NCBI GenBank assembly: GCA_030447415.1
Contig: JAUJOZ010000011.1
Coordinates: 29,599 to 93,598, forward strand
Source: Thermomicrobiales bacterium
Lineage (GTDB): Bacteria > Chloroflexota > Chloroflexia > Thermomicrobiales > UBA6265
DNA length: 64,000 bases
Direction of reading: 5' to 3'
Positions 34,306-44,847 of the stretch are shown here, in pieces. How positions within the stretch are numbered: the first letter of the stretch is position 1; the number at the start of each line of letters is the position of its first letter. The notes below the pieces were generated by a model. That model searched no databases. It was not told where the DNA came from and saw nothing but the letters and a program-made list of their open reading frames with translations. Both the position numbers and the translations under genes were made by a program.

Positions 34306-34887
34306 ATGGCGACCGATCGCGACCGCGGCACCGCCCGCGGCATGGACCTCCACAACGACACTGCGATCAACGTCGTCGGGTTGCTCAAGGAGCCGATCGG
34401 CGCCACCCGGGTATACCCGGTCCACCTCGATGCGTTCGAGCTGGACGAGGACCTGCTAGGCGAGGACGTCCGCGGTGAGGTCAAGCTCACCCGCCTCCGC
34501 AATGCGGTGATGGCAACCGTTCGTGTGCGCGGCGGGGTGGCGTTGGAATGTGCCCGCTGCCTGCGTACCTATGGTCAGGGGTTCGACGCCGAGTTCACGG
34601 AAGAGTACCGGCAGACGGTCGATGTGCGGACCGGCGTGGGGCTCATCCATGAGCTTGGCGAGCCGACGGACGACGAAGTCTCGACGATCGACGAGACCCA
34701 CGAGCTAGACCTCGCCGACGTACTACGTCAGGAGATTCTGGTCGCCCTGCCGATGCGTCCCGACTGTGGCGAGGCGTGTCCGGGCCCGCACACCCTGGAG
34801 TCGGGGGAGGCCGCCGCCGTCGACGACCGACTCTCGGCACTCGCTCGGCTGCTCGACGAGGACGAGCCGGTGGCGAGCGGGCAGTAG
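34306..34887 (+). CDS. yceD: YceD family protein (DUF177)
   Basis: A 193-residue DUF177 protein, regularly found directly upstream of rpmF and linked to 23S rRNA/ribosome biogenesis. Features: INVVGLLKEPIGATRVYPV near the N-terminus, the cysteine pair CARCLRTY, an acidic ELDLADVLRQEILVALP segment, and CGEACPGPH, which with the first pair could bind zinc. ATG 34306 is used; ATG 34342 (MDLHNDTAINVVG) is equally plausible. Confidence 0.88.
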   Translation: MATDRDRGTARGMDLHNDTAINVVGLLKEPIGATRVYPVHLDAFELDEDLLGEDVRGEVKLTRLRNAVMATVRVRGGVALECARCLRTYGQGFDAEFTEEYRQTVDVRTGVGLIHELGEPTDDEVSTIDETHELDLADVLRQEILVALPMRPDCGEACPGPHTLESGEAAAVDDRLSALARLLDEDEPVASGQ

Positions 34888-34983
34888 CCAGCGGTCGACA
34901 CTCGATACGTCACGTCGGCATTGGTGGGCACTCGGCGTTGTGGCCGGTGGTGAGCCCGGATCCGGGCAAGAAGGAGAACGGTC

Positions 34984-35184
34984 ATGGGCGCGCTTCCGAA
35001 GCAACGAATCAGCCGGCACCGGCAGGGTAACCGCCGGCGACACCACTTCATCGCCCCGCTCAACTTGGTCGAGTGCAAGCACTGCCGGGAGCTAAAGCGG
35101 CCGCATCACGTCTGCCCGAACTGCGGCTGGTACAACGGCCGCCAGGTGATCGAGATCGAAGAGCGGGAACGGGCGGCCGAGTAA
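34984..35184 (+). CDS. rpmF: 50S ribosomal protein L32
   Basis: A 66-residue L32. It has the usual basic N-terminus (MGALPKQRISRHRQGNRR) and a four-cysteine zinc site CKHCRELKRPHHVCPNC. AAGGAG lies before ATG 34984. It is transcribed with yceD, and a strong terminator follows. Confidence 0.95.
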   Translation: MGALPKQRISRHRQGNRRRHHFIAPLNLVECKHCRELKRPHHVCPNCGWYNGRQVIEIEERERAAE

Positions 35185-35272
35185 CCGAGCGTCGGACGCC
35201 GGACGGCACGCGGCCGGGACGGCGTCGAGGCGCTTGACGAAGCGTCCTATTTTGCCAAACGGGGATGCTGAG

Positions 35273-35298
35273 GAGGGGCACGGCACGCCGTGCCCCTC
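35273..35298 (+). terminator. Rho-independent-type terminator after rpmF
   Basis: GAGGGGCACGG at 35273-35283 is exactly complementary to 35288-35298 around a four-base loop, followed by GTTGTTGGT. It separates yceD-rpmF from the fab operon. Confidence 0.8.
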
Positions 35299-35427
35299 GT
35301 TGTTGGTCACGGCCCGGCCGTTGCGGGGCGCCGCGGTTCGCGGCACACTGCCGACGGCAATCGGTCGCGGGGCCGGACCTCGTTCCGGCTTCTGGGGTCG
35401 GGCGAGCTGGGTCAGTTGGAGAAGACG

Positions 35428-36489
35428 ATGCGATACGCGGCGATTACGGGCTGGGGCATGGCGGTCCCGGAGCGGGTGCTGACCAACGCCGACCTCGAGC
35501 GGATGGTCGACACCTCCGACGAGTGGATCGTTTCCCGCACTGGGATCCGGGAACGACGTGTCGTCGGCCCCGGCGACAGCACCACCTCGCTCGCCGTCGC
35601 CGCCGCTCGGAGGGCGGTCGAGCGTGCCGACCTCACCGCCGACGACCTTGACCTCATCATCGTCGCCACCTACACACCCGACCAGTTTCTCGTGTCCCAG
35701 GCGTGCCTGGTCCAGGCCCAGCTCGGTGGTACCGCCGGCGCCTTCGACCTCGGCGCCGCCTGCTCCGGGTTTGTCTACGCCCTCTCGGTCGGCACTCAAT
35801 TCGTGCGCACCGGCTGCTACGAGCGGATCCTCGTCATCGGCGCGGACACGTTGACCCGGCTCATCGACTACACCGACCGCGCGACCTGCGTCCTCTTTGG
35901 TGACGGTGCCGGCGCCGTCGTGCTGGAAGCGACGGACCAGCCCCGTGGCCTCCTCTCGACCGTGTTGGGCGCCGACGGCGCTGGCAGCGAACACCTCTAC
36001 ATCCCAGGGTGGGCCACGCTCGTGCCCGAGTCGGCCCCGCTCGTGCAGGACGCACCGGGCACTCGACCGGGGTTGCGGATGAACGGCAATGAGGTCTTCC
36101 GCTTCGCCGTCCGGGTGATGGGCGATGCTGCCGCCGACGCCGTCGAGCGCGCCGGGCTCTCGTTTTCCGACATCGACATGCTGATTCCCCACCAGGCGAA
36201 TCTGCGCATCATCGACGCAGCGGCGCGGCAGCTTGATCTCCCCCGCGAAAAGGTCTGGCTCAACCTCGACCGCTACGGCAACACCTCCGCCGCCTCGATC
36301 CCGATCGCCCTGTGCGAGGCGGAGGCGGCCGGCGCGCTCGCCGATGGCAACAACCTCGTCTTCGTCGCCTTTGGCGGCGGGCTCTCGTGGGCGGCTGGAG
36401 TCGTCCGCTGGGGCACTGAGGGTGTCTGCCGCGACCGAGCGTGCTGGGGAGCTGAAGCGAAGGCCGGGGCCGATGGCCCAGCCGCCTAG
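35428..36489 (+). CDS. fabH: 3-oxoacyl-ACP synthase III
   Basis: A 353-residue initiating condensing enzyme (acetyl- or acyl-CoA plus malonyl-ACP). The catalytic triad is visible: Cys in LGAACSGFVYAL, His in LIPHQANLRII and Asn in RYGNTSAASIP. DTSDEWIVSRTGIRERR is the N-terminal signature. ATG 35428 (MRYAAITGWG) has GGAG upstream. The last 25 residues are a poorly conserved tail. The stop overlaps fabD by 17 bases. plsX, which often precedes fabH, is not here. Confidence 0.93.
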   Translation: MRYAAITGWGMAVPERVLTNADLERMVDTSDEWIVSRTGIRERRVVGPGDSTTSLAVAAARRAVERADLTADDLDLIIVATYTPDQFLVSQACLVQAQLGGTAGAFDLGAACSGFVYALSVGTQFVRTGCYERILVIGADTLTRLIDYTDRATCVLFGDGAGAVVLEATDQPRGLLSTVLGADGAGSEHLYIPGWATLVPESAPLVQDAPGTRPGLRMNGNEVFRFAVRVMGDAAADAVERAGLSFSDIDMLIPHQANLRIIDAAARQLDLPREKVWLNLDRYGNTSAASIPIALCEAEAAGALADGNNLVFVAFGGGLSWAAGVVRWGTEGVCRDRACWGAEAKAGADGPAA

Positions 36490-37462
36490 CCCCGTGGGTG
36501 GAGGCGAGCCGAGGCCCGCCGCCGGGAGAACGGTTGCCTGGGTCTTCCCCGGCCAGGGCTCCCAGTACGTCGGCATGGGCAAAGCCGTGGCCCGGGTCGA
36601 TGTCGCCGCGGGCGCCGTCTTCACCGCCGCCGACGAGACGCTCGGGTTTGGATTGAGCGATCTGGTCTTCAACGGTCCCGAGGAAGCCCTTCGGCAAACG
36701 TCAAATCAGCAGCCGGCGATTCTGGCGACAAGCATCGCCTACTTCGTCGCCCTCCAGAGCCGCGGCCTCCTGCCGCCTCCAGCATTCGTGGCCGGTCACA
36801 GCCTCGGCGAGTACGCCGCGCTCGTCGCCACCGGAGCCCTCGATCTCGCTGACGCCATTCGTCTCGTGCGCCGCCGCGGGGAACTGATGGACGTGACGAG
36901 CGAGGGGCCCGGCGTTGGGGCGATGGCCGCGCTGATCGGCTTGCCGATCGACGAAGTCGCGGCCATCGCCGCCGCGGCCGGAGCAGAGGTCGCCAACGAG
37001 AACGCCCCCGACCAGACCACCGTCTCCGGAAGGCGCGATGCCGTCGAGCGGGCCATGATCCTCGCCAAGGAGCGTGGCGCCCGGCGCGCCATCCTCCTAC
37101 CGGTGAGCGCTGCCTTCCATTCGTCGCTGATGGCGCCGGCAGCTGACGGGATGCGTCCCCTGCTGGCGGAGGTGCCGCTGGGCCGGGCAGCCGTCCCACT
37201 CGTCGCCAACGTTGATGCCCGTCCCATCCAGGAGCCGGACGAGCTACGCCGCGAGTTGCTGGACCAGATTCTCGCCCCCGTCCGATGGACCGCCGTCGTC
37301 GGCGCCCTAGCGACGGCGGGCGTGACGACCTACTACGAGGTTGGACCGGGCAAGGTCCTGGCTGGATTGATCGGCCGGACGCACCGCGGTGCCACTACGA
37401 TCACGGCCGAGTCGCTGCTGGGCGCGGTGACGACCATCGAGGAGGGGAAAACCGGTGGGTAA
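36473..37462 (+). CDS. fabD: Malonyl-CoA:ACP transacylase
   Basis: A 329-residue malonyltransferase loading ACP for fatty-acid elongation. FPGQGSQYVGMGK marks the start, the nucleophile Ser is in GHSLGEYAALV, the catalytic His in VSAAFHSSLM, and the malonate-binding Arg region is AIRLVRRRGELM. ATG 36473 lies inside the end of fabH. The end overlaps fabG by eight bases. Confidence 0.93.
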   Translation: MAQPPSPVGGGEPRPAAGRTVAWVFPGQGSQYVGMGKAVARVDVAAGAVFTAADETLGFGLSDLVFNGPEEALRQTSNQQPAILATSIAYFVALQSRGLLPPPAFVAGHSLGEYAALVATGALDLADAIRLVRRRGELMDVTSEGPGVGAMAALIGLPIDEVAAIAAAAGAEVANENAPDQTTVSGRRDAVERAMILAKERGARRAILLPVSAAFHSSLMAPAADGMRPLLAEVPLGRAAVPLVANVDARPIQEPDELRRELLDQILAPVRWTAVVGALATAGVTTYYEVGPGKVLAGLIGRTHRGATTITAESLLGAVTTIEEGKTGG

Positions 37463-38231
37463 GGGCGCGGGGGTCGAGGGACGTGGGTCAGCACCGGGTC
37501 GGGTTGCCGTCGTCACCGGTGGAACGCGGGGGATCGGTCTGGCGATCGCTCGGCGGTTAGCCGGGGATGGGTACGACCTGCTGCTCAGCTACCGAGGGGA
37601 CGAGACGGCCGCGACGCAGGCGCGGGAGGAGTTGGCTCGATTCGACCGGCGGGTCGAGCTGCTCCAGGCTGATGTGGCGACGGCGGACGGTGGGGGCGGG
37701 CTGATCGAAGCGGCGATGGAACGGCTGGGTCGGATTGACGTCCTCGTCAACAACGCCGGCATCACGCGCGACACCCTCCTGATGCGGATGGGCGAGGACG
37801 ACTGGGACGCGGTTCTCACCACCAACTTGAAGGGCGCCTTCCTCTGCGCCAAGGCGGCGGTGCGACCGATGCTGCGCCAGCGCTCCGGTCGGATCGTCAA
37901 CATGACGTCCGTTGTCGGGCTCGTCGGCAACGCCGGTCAGGCAAACTACGCCGCCGCCAAGGCGGGACTGGTCGGCTTCACCAAGTCGCTGGCGAAAGAA
38001 GTCGGCTCCCGTGGCATCACGGTGAACGCGGTCGCCCCGGGGTTCATCGAGACACGGCTGACCGACGTGCTGCCCCAGGACCTCAAGGAGACCCTCCTGA
38101 AGAACACGCCCCTCGGGCGCTTCGGCTCGCCGGACGATGTCGCTGGTGCAGTCGCCTTCCTGGTGTCCCCAGACGCGGCGTTCATTACCGGTCACGTTCT
38201 GACCGTCGACGGCGGCCTGTTCATGGCATAG
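37455..38231 (+). CDS. fabG: 3-oxoacyl-ACP reductase
   Basis: A 258-residue short-chain dehydrogenase that reduces 3-oxoacyl-ACP with NADPH. The cofactor motif is VTGGTRGIGLAIARRL, followed by NNAGITRDTLLMRM. The catalytic Ser-Tyr-Lys is in NMTSVVG and NYAAAKAGLVGFTKSLA. The NAVAPGFIETRLT and DGGLFMA ends are FabG-typical. GTG 37455 has GGAGGGG upstream. Confidence 0.93.
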   Translation: MGKGAGVEGRGSAPGRVAVVTGGTRGIGLAIARRLAGDGYDLLLSYRGDETAATQAREELARFDRRVELLQADVATADGGGGLIEAAMERLGRIDVLVNNAGITRDTLLMRMGEDDWDAVLTTNLKGAFLCAKAAVRPMLRQRSGRIVNMTSVVGLVGNAGQANYAAAKAGLVGFTKSLAKEVGSRGITVNAVAPGFIETRLTDVLPQDLKETLLKNTPLGRFGSPDDVAGAVAFLVSPDAAFITGHVLTVDGGLFMA

Positions 38232-38239
38232 ACGAGCGA

Positions 38240-38265
38240 TCGGCCCGCAGGGAACTGGGCCGATG
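38240..38265. terminator. Hairpin between fabG and the convergent DUF4126 gene
   Basis: ATCGGCCC (38240-38247) pairs with GGGCCGAT (38258-38265) across a ten-base loop. No T-run follows. It is a moderate candidate for a shared terminator. Confidence 0.45.
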
Positions 38266-38295
38266 AGGCCACGCCAAACGGGCAGTTGGCGCCCG

Positions 38296-38796
38296 TCAGC
38301 GACCGAGGCGGTCGCGCAGCGCCAGGGCGCCAAGACTGAGCGCGACGAGATCTTCGACGACGCCCCAGACCGGGTCGGCTATCGCGGTGGCTCGGCCAAG
38401 GCTCGTCCGCGCACGGTACCCCGCGAACGCCCCGGCACCGGCTCCTGCGGCGCCGATGACCGCCCCGGCCGCCGCCAAGTAACCGGCTTCCCGCGCCACC
38501 GCCGCACCGACCAGCGCGCCGAAGAGGAGCCGACCTGTCAGCGGGCCCGGCGCCAACCGACTCGGCGTCCTCGGAAGTTTGTCACCGACCAGCTCGCCGG
38601 CCGTCAACAGACCCAAGCCGACGAGGGCATAGCGCGAACGTAGCAGGCCCAGAGGTGACCCGGTGGTGGCCGCGAACCCGCCTCGCTGCGCCGCAACGGC
38701 GAGCAGGGTGAGCGGCAGCTGCGAGCGCAGACCTGTCGCGGCGCCAAGGACTGCCGCGCGGCCGGCGACGGCGTTTACGGATCCCGACACGACGCT
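38296..38796 (-). CDS. DUF4126-like membrane protein
   Basis: A 166-residue hydrophobic protein rich in Ala, Gly and Leu with about four membrane segments. The start MSVVSGSVNAVAGRAAVLGA and the pattern GLLTAGELVGDKLPRTPSRL followed by a glycine-rich segment match DUF4126/DUF4126-like membrane proteins. Their function is unknown. ATG 38796 is chosen; a GTG at 38820 would add eight residues. It is transcribed towards fabG. Confidence 0.7.
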   Translation of the reverse strand, partial: SVVSGSVNAVAGRAAVLGAATGLRSQLPLTLLAVAAQRGGFAATTGSPLGLLRSRYALVGLGLLTAGELVGDKLPRTPSRLAPGPLTGRLLFGALVGAAVAREAGYLAAAGAVIGAAGAGAGAFAGYRARTSLGRATAIADPVWGVVEDLVALSLGALALRDRLGR

Positions 38797-38953
38797 CATC
38801 CGAAGGGTCCCCCGCGCCACAAGCGATCATCGCCACCAGATCATCGGGCCGCCGGCCACACGCACGTGCTGCTCGCCTTCGCGACCCCTCAACACGCTGA
38901 CGTCGCACGCCGAGGACCGCCGCGCCCCCACACCCAACATGCCGCGCACAATT

Positions 38954-39438
38954 TTATGTCGACAACCGTCGGTGCGTGGTGGAGGTAGGTGCCGAGGGCT
39001 GGCCGAACCGGCGCGCCAGACCGTAGCTGTGTCCAACCCGCGGACATGGGGAGTTGCGTAGCGCGTGGTCCAGCTTGCGGAGCAGCGCGAGAAGGTGCGC
39101 CCGCTCCTCCGGCGACAGGATGGCAAACTGCTCGGCGATAGCGTCCTCGTGGGCCGGCACGACTTCCTGGTAGAGCCGCCTCCCTCCGTCATGTAGACAC
39201 CGTGGGCACGCCCAATCGGGCAGCGCCGGACGATCCCACGCCGCTCCATCTTGGCGAGAGGTTGCGAGACGTCGCCGTTGGTGACGAGGAGGCGGTCGGC
39301 GAGTTCCTGCTTGCCTAGCCCTTCCGCCGAACCGGTTTGGGCCAGGACATCGAACTGCGCGCCGTTCAAGCCGTGCGCCCGAAGATCCCCCTGGAGGGAT
39401 CGCTCGATCTTCTGGAACACCCGGGCGACCGCATCCAC
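38954..39438 (-). pseudogene. MarR family regulator, frameshifted
   Basis: The first part (from GTG 39438) reads VFQKIERSLQGDLRAHGLNG, GKQELADRLLVTNGDVSQPL, AKMERRGIVRRCPIGRAHGV, YMTEGG. This is a MarR winged helix up to the wing. At about 39179-39186 the frame is lost. The neighbouring frame takes over exactly with RLYQEVVPAHEDAIAEQFAI, LSPEERAHLLALLRKLDHAL, the MarR C-terminal dimerisation helices, to a stop at 38954. A one-base deletion in GAGGGAGGCGG explains the break. The true start is unclear because no strong start or ribosome-binding site is visible. Confidence 0.75.
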
Positions 39439-39853
39439 GCCAGGAGGGCCGGCCGCGGCAAGCCACGTTGTCCCATCGTCGGTTGACCAGCTTCGTCTAC
39501 CACCAAGTCGGGTTATCGCGAACCGACCGCGCCGTCGGGAGGCCCCGGCGCCACTCCAGCACCGTGACCAGGAGCGAGCACCGAGGCCAGCATCCAGGCC
39601 CGCCAGGGCCGAGCGGTTCCCATTCTCCATACCGGCAGCCGGCGGCCAGGACGAGAGCAGGCGAAGCCCGGGCCTGTAGCGACGACAAGCGGTGAGGCGA
39701 CACACCCGCCGACCGGGTCGCGGCGAGGCGCGGCTTCGGCGCACCGGTTCGTCTATCCTTAGCGACGGTGGGCACGTCGAGGAATGCCGCCCGCTCACCC
39801 GCCGGCGCGAGCACCGTGGTCTACACAGATTCGATCATGAAAGCTGAGCACTG
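39439..39853. other. Divergent intergenic region marR / accC
   Basis: About 415 bp with no supported gene. It should carry the promoters of the broken marR gene and of accC. A TATCCT at about 39754 is the only -10-like element noticed, with no matching -35. Confidence 0.4.
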
Positions 39854-41377
<1,524 letters not shown>

Positions 41378-41382
41378 GCGCC

Positions 41383-41895
41383 ATGACCGATCAACCCCGA
41401 GCGCCGTTCAGCACGTTCAGCCAGCGCGGTGGCAGCCACGATACCGGCGTCGGGTCCGGGGCGACGACCGAGATTGGGGCGCCGGCCGGCGATGGCGCCA
41501 CCGGCGGCGTGCGAGGAACCGTACGCATCGCGCCGGCGGTCCTGATCGAGTTGATTGAGCTGACGGTGCGCGACATCCCAGGGGTTGCCGGCTTCCAGCC
41601 CCGGCGCCGCGTGGAACGCATCTTGCCCCGGGGCATGCACGCCCCGAGCAGTGAACGCCGGAGCGACGCGACGGCCGGCAGCTACGAGGACGGCGGAGTG
41701 CGGGTGCGCGTGACAGGCGACCAGATCGAGGCCGAGGTGTCGATCGTGGTCCGCCGGGGCGTCAATATCTTGGAGCTGAGCCGCGCCATCCAGCGAGGCG
41801 TGGGCGTCACCGCCGGCCGCATGCTCGGCATGACGGTTGCCGAGGTCAATGTCTACGTCGCCGGCATCGAGGGCGAGGCGGACGAGGAGGACTAG
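41383..41895 (+). CDS. Asp23/Gls24 family protein (second copy)
   Basis: A 170-residue Asp23 homologue with a disordered N-terminal 40 residues. The conserved part runs APAVLIELIELTVRDIPGVA to EVSIVVRRGVNILELSRAIQ and VAEVNVYVAGIE. It lies between accC and nusB, a placement common outside Proteobacteria. ATG 41383 is used; GTG 41374, overlapping the accC stop as GTGA, is a good alternative. The family coats the inner membrane surface in Firmicutes; its role here is unknown. Confidence 0.85.
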   Translation: MTDQPRAPFSTFSQRGGSHDTGVGSGATTEIGAPAGDGATGGVRGTVRIAPAVLIELIELTVRDIPGVAGFQPRRRVERILPRGMHAPSSERRSDATAGSYEDGGVRVRVTGDQIEAEVSIVVRRGVNILELSRAIQRGVGVTAGRMLGMTVAEVNVYVAGIEGEADEED

Positions 41896-41903
41896 CAACG
41901 CTC

Positions 41904-42512
41904 ATGGCGACCGTAGGCGATGGCGCGTCCCGTGAGGAGGCGCCAAGCAATAAGCGATCGGGAAGCACGCCGCGCCCTCCACGGCGTGGGTCGAATGGGG
42001 CGCGACCAGCGGCCGGGAGCCAGGGTGGCCCATCCGGGCAGCGGGCGGTTGGCGGGAAGCGCCGCCAGGCCCGCATCCTTGCCCTCCAAATCCTGTACGA
42101 GGTCGACCTCACGGGTCATGCGCTAGACGACGTGATCGCTCACACCTTCGCCGAGCAACCGCCCACGACCCTGATCCGCGCCCACGCCGAGCGCCTGGCA
42201 CGGGGCACCCTGGAAGCGAGAGCGCAGATCGACCCGCACATCGAGGCAGCGGCGTCTGCCTTCCCTCTGCCCCAACTGCCAGCGGTGGACCGCAACGTCC
42301 TGCGTCTAGCGATCTTCGAGTTGCTCAACGAACCAGAGGTGCCGCTCAAGGCGGCGATCAACGAGGCGGTGGAGCTGGCCAAGCGGTTCGGCGGCGCGAA
42401 CTCCGGCCGGTTCGTCAACGGCGTCCTCGGCACCGTGTCCGCGCGGCTCGGGCGGGACCTGGGTCAGCATCAGCCCGCGCCGGAGTCAGAGACGCCCCCC
42501 TCCGCCGCGTAG
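41904..42512 (+). CDS. nusB: Transcription antitermination/rRNA processing factor NusB
   Basis: A 202-residue NusB with an unusual basic, Gly/Pro-rich extension of about 50 residues before the conserved core. The core starts [20 protein letters not shown] and includes [37 protein letters not shown] and [10 protein letters not shown]. NusB binds boxA RNA with S10 (NusE). It lies eight bases after the asp23 stop, so accC-asp23-nusB is one operon. Confidence 0.92.
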   Translation: MATVGDGASREEAPSNKRSGSTPRPPRRGSNGARPAAGSQGGPSGQRAVGGKRRQARILALQILYEVDLTGHALDDVIAHTFAEQPPTTLIRAHAERLARGTLEARAQIDPHIEAAASAFPLPQLPAVDRNVLRLAIFELLNEPEVPLKAAINEAVELAKRFGGANSGRFVNGVLGTVSARLGRDLGQHQPAPESETPPSAA

Positions 42513-42708
42513 GAGCCGATCCGGGCGCGGCGCACGCGGCTCGCGTCAGTGGCTGGCAGCTAGGGCGTCGTGTATCATCCTCTCCGCCGCGCACCTGGGG
42601 GGACCGAACGGCCATGCGGGTCCATCCCCTATCCCGCGGTGCGTCGACCGGGTGGGGCCGGGGTACAGCGCCGAGCGAGTGCCTACGACGATTCGGGAGG
42701 AGGGTGGG

Positions 42709-42945
42709 GTGGCGTCGGTGTACGATCGGGTCCGCGGCATCGTGGCCGAGCGCCTCGGCGTCGATGAGGAGAAGGTGACGATGGACGCCGAGTTTATCGG
42801 CGACCTCAACGCCGACTCTCTCGACTTGGTCGAGGTCATCATGGCGATGGAGCAGGAGTTCGACCTCGAGATCAAGGACGAGGACGCGGAGAATATCCGC
42901 ACCGTCAGTGATGCCGTCGACTACATCACGGAGCACGGCGGCTAG
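42709..42945 (+). CDS. acpP: Acyl carrier protein
   Basis: A 78-residue [23 protein letters not shown] leads to the phosphopantetheine Ser in [18 protein letters not shown], then [22 protein letters not shown] 42709 gives the normal length and has GGAGGAGGGTGGG upstream; longer in-frame starts are not ACP-like. A -10-like TATCAT near 42573 may be its own promoter. It is separated from fabH-fabD-fabG. Confidence 0.95.
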   Translation: MASVYDRVRGIVAERLGVDEEKVTMDAEFIGDLNADSLDLVEVIMAMEQEFDLEIKDEDAENIRTVSDAVDYITEHGG

Positions 42946-42973
42946 GGGTCCCCTGCGACCGAGCCATCCGCGG

Positions 42974-43010
42974 AGCGTGGCCATCCGTATCAGGTGAGGG
43001 CGGCCACGCT
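42974..43010 (+). terminator. Hairpin between acpP and tatC
   Basis: AGCGTGGCC (42974-42982) is exactly complementary to GGCCACGCT (43002-43010) with a 19-base loop. It could end the acpP transcript; the long loop and lack of a T-run lower confidence. Confidence 0.45.
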
Positions 43011-43106
43011 GGTGGACACGCCTAAGCGACCGTCGCGCGCGGTTCCGGCGTCCCTTACGGCGTGCGCAACCGGCGACCGAGACCATCCCGTGGAAGGCGA
43101 CCGCTA

Positions 43107-43922
43107 ATGGCCCGCGCGCTGAGACGTCCCAACGTCCGCCTCAAGCTCCCGAAGATCCCGCGACTTCCTCGCACGGACGAGCCGTACGAGGATGTCTTCG
43201 ACGAGATGACCCTCCAGGAACATCTGGAGGAACTCCGCACTCGGATCGTCAGGATCTGCGTCTCGATCGGGATTGCTTTCATCGCGGGGCTGTTTCTCTC
43301 CAAGCCGATGCTGGAGGAGATCGTCTCGAGAGCCAACGCCGACATCAACGGCGGGCTCGATATCAAGAGCCCGACCGATCCGATCACGATTTACATGAAG
43401 ATCGCGCTCTACATCGCGATCGGCTTCGCGATGCCGATCATTATTTGGCACCTTATCGGCTTCCTCGCCCCCGGGTTGACACGCAAGGAGAAGCGCGTCC
43501 TCTTTTCCTCGCTGCCCTTCGTCACCGCTCTGTTCCTGGGCGGTGTCTCCTATGCCTACTTCTTCGCGGTGCCTCGTGCCTTCGACTTCCTCTCTAGCTT
43601 CCAGAGCGACATCTTCTCCTGGGAGCCGGACGGCGGCGAAGTCATCAACTTCTACCTGACGGTGATGATCGGGCTCGGCATCGCCTTCCAGATCCCGATC
43701 GTCATGTTCCTCCTGGCCAAGCTCAACATCGTTAGCCCGAAGCGAATGGCGCAGTACCGCAAGTACGCGGCGATGGTCATCCTCGTCATCGCGGCGATCA
43801 TCACGCCGACACCGGACCCGTTTAACATGTTCTTCGTCGCGCTGCCGCTCCTCCTTCTCTACGAGGTCGGCATCGTCATCGGCCGCGTCTTCGCCCGCCC
43901 GTCGAAGACCGCGACAGCCTGA
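43107..43922 (+). CDS. tatC: Twin-arginine translocase subunit TatC
   Basis: A 271-residue six-helix Tat receptor component that recognises twin-arginine signals. The diagnostic MTLQEHLEELRTRI with the essential Glu is at residues 32-45, followed by the helices; RMAQYRKYAAMVILVIAAII and TPTPDPFNMFFVALPLLLLY near the C-terminus are TatC-typical. The basic N-terminal extension (about 30 residues) is longer than in E. coli. TatA is not in the window. Probable clients here are the ABC binding protein and the Rieske protein. Confidence 0.95.
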   Translation: MARALRRPNVRLKLPKIPRLPRTDEPYEDVFDEMTLQEHLEELRTRIVRICVSIGIAFIAGLFLSKPMLEEIVSRANADINGGLDIKSPTDPITIYMKIALYIAIGFAMPIIIWHLIGFLAPGLTRKEKRVLFSSLPFVTALFLGGVSYAYFFAVPRAFDFLSSFQSDIFSWEPDGGEVINFYLTVMIGLGIAFQIPIVMFLLAKLNIVSPKRMAQYRKYAAMVILVIAAIITPTPDPFNMFFVALPLLLLYEVGIVIGRVFARPSKTATA

Positions 43923-44113
43923 GCGGCGATCGTTCACCCCAGGCATCCGGGACGTCACTGTGGGCGATGGCGCGGGGCTGAAGGCCCACGATTACGCGAT
44001 TAGCTAACTCGAGCCGGCTGCGCCCGGGTCGACGGCTGCGATCAGTGGCAACGCACCTTCCTGCCTTAGGTTAGGACGCAACAGCAAGCCGCTGTGGCGG
44101 TGAACCTTCCGCA

Positions 44114-44614
44114 CTACCCATCGTCGGATCGTGCGTCGTCCCGCCGACGCGGGCGCCCAACGAGAGTTGCCAGGCCGAGCGCCGTGATGACGAGGGCGAC
44201 GGCCACCCCGAGTTCGAGGATGTCCGTGCCACCATCCCACTCCACCGCCGCGCCGAGGAACGTCACCCCGAGCAAGACGACGATCACCTGGGTCAGCTTG
44301 CTTTTCAGGTCGTCCAGACTGCGGATGTGGAGCCACGCCGGGACCGGCAGCCCCGGGTCGACGAACAGGTCGTAGAGCCCGAGCGCCACGATATAGAGCA
44401 CGGTCCCGAGCAGGAGCACGTCGGTCAGTTGGAGGAACTGGACGGCGAGGTGCTTGGCGCCGTCGACCGTGGCTTCGCCGTCTCGGATCGTGTCCCAGAC
44501 GATCCCCACCACGGCCAGGGCGCCGTAGACGAGCAGGGTCACCGCAGACAGGAACGACCCGAGCGCGGTGGCGGCGATGAAGAACCGGCTGCTGGCGAGG
44601 ATGCGGCGAACCAT
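44114..44614 (-). CDS. YqhA family protein (UPF0114)
   Basis: A 166-residue membrane protein of the UPF0114 family, function unknown. It has about four helices, starting MVRRILASSRFFIAATALGS and including LQLTDVLLLGTVLYIVALGL and the conserved LYDLFVDPGLPVPAWLHI. ATG 44614 is the natural start; a long upstream open frame is not family-like. Confidence 0.85.
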   Translation of the reverse strand: MVRRILASSRFFIAATALGSFLSAVTLLVYGALAVVGIVWDTIRDGEATVDGAKHLAVQFLQLTDVLLLGTVLYIVALGLYDLFVDPGLPVPAWLHIRSLDDLKSKLTQVIVVLLGVTFLGAAVEWDGGTDILELGVAVALVITALGLATLVGRPRRRDDARSDDG

Positions 44615-44847
44615 CCGGGGCTCCTGACACGCGCGGGAGCGGAGGAAAGGGTGCTCCGAGGCACGTCCGGCACGTGGGGCGGTCCATCTCGAGGAGATTA
44701 CCGTGCCGACCCGTCTCAGGCACGGCCCAAGCGGTTTGCCGAACGTTGTGGACCAGACTGGACCCGTTCGCCGGTGGTCGACGCGCACGTAGATGCCAGC
44801 GTACCAGGGCCACGCACGACCCTGGTCCACCACGGTGGTCGTTCCGC

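Noticed and set aside
35092..36672. 526-codon minus-strand open frame opposite rpmF and fabH
   Set aside because: It covers two firmly identified genes and their terminator; low-complexity Arg/Gly/Ala translation shows it is a shadow frame.
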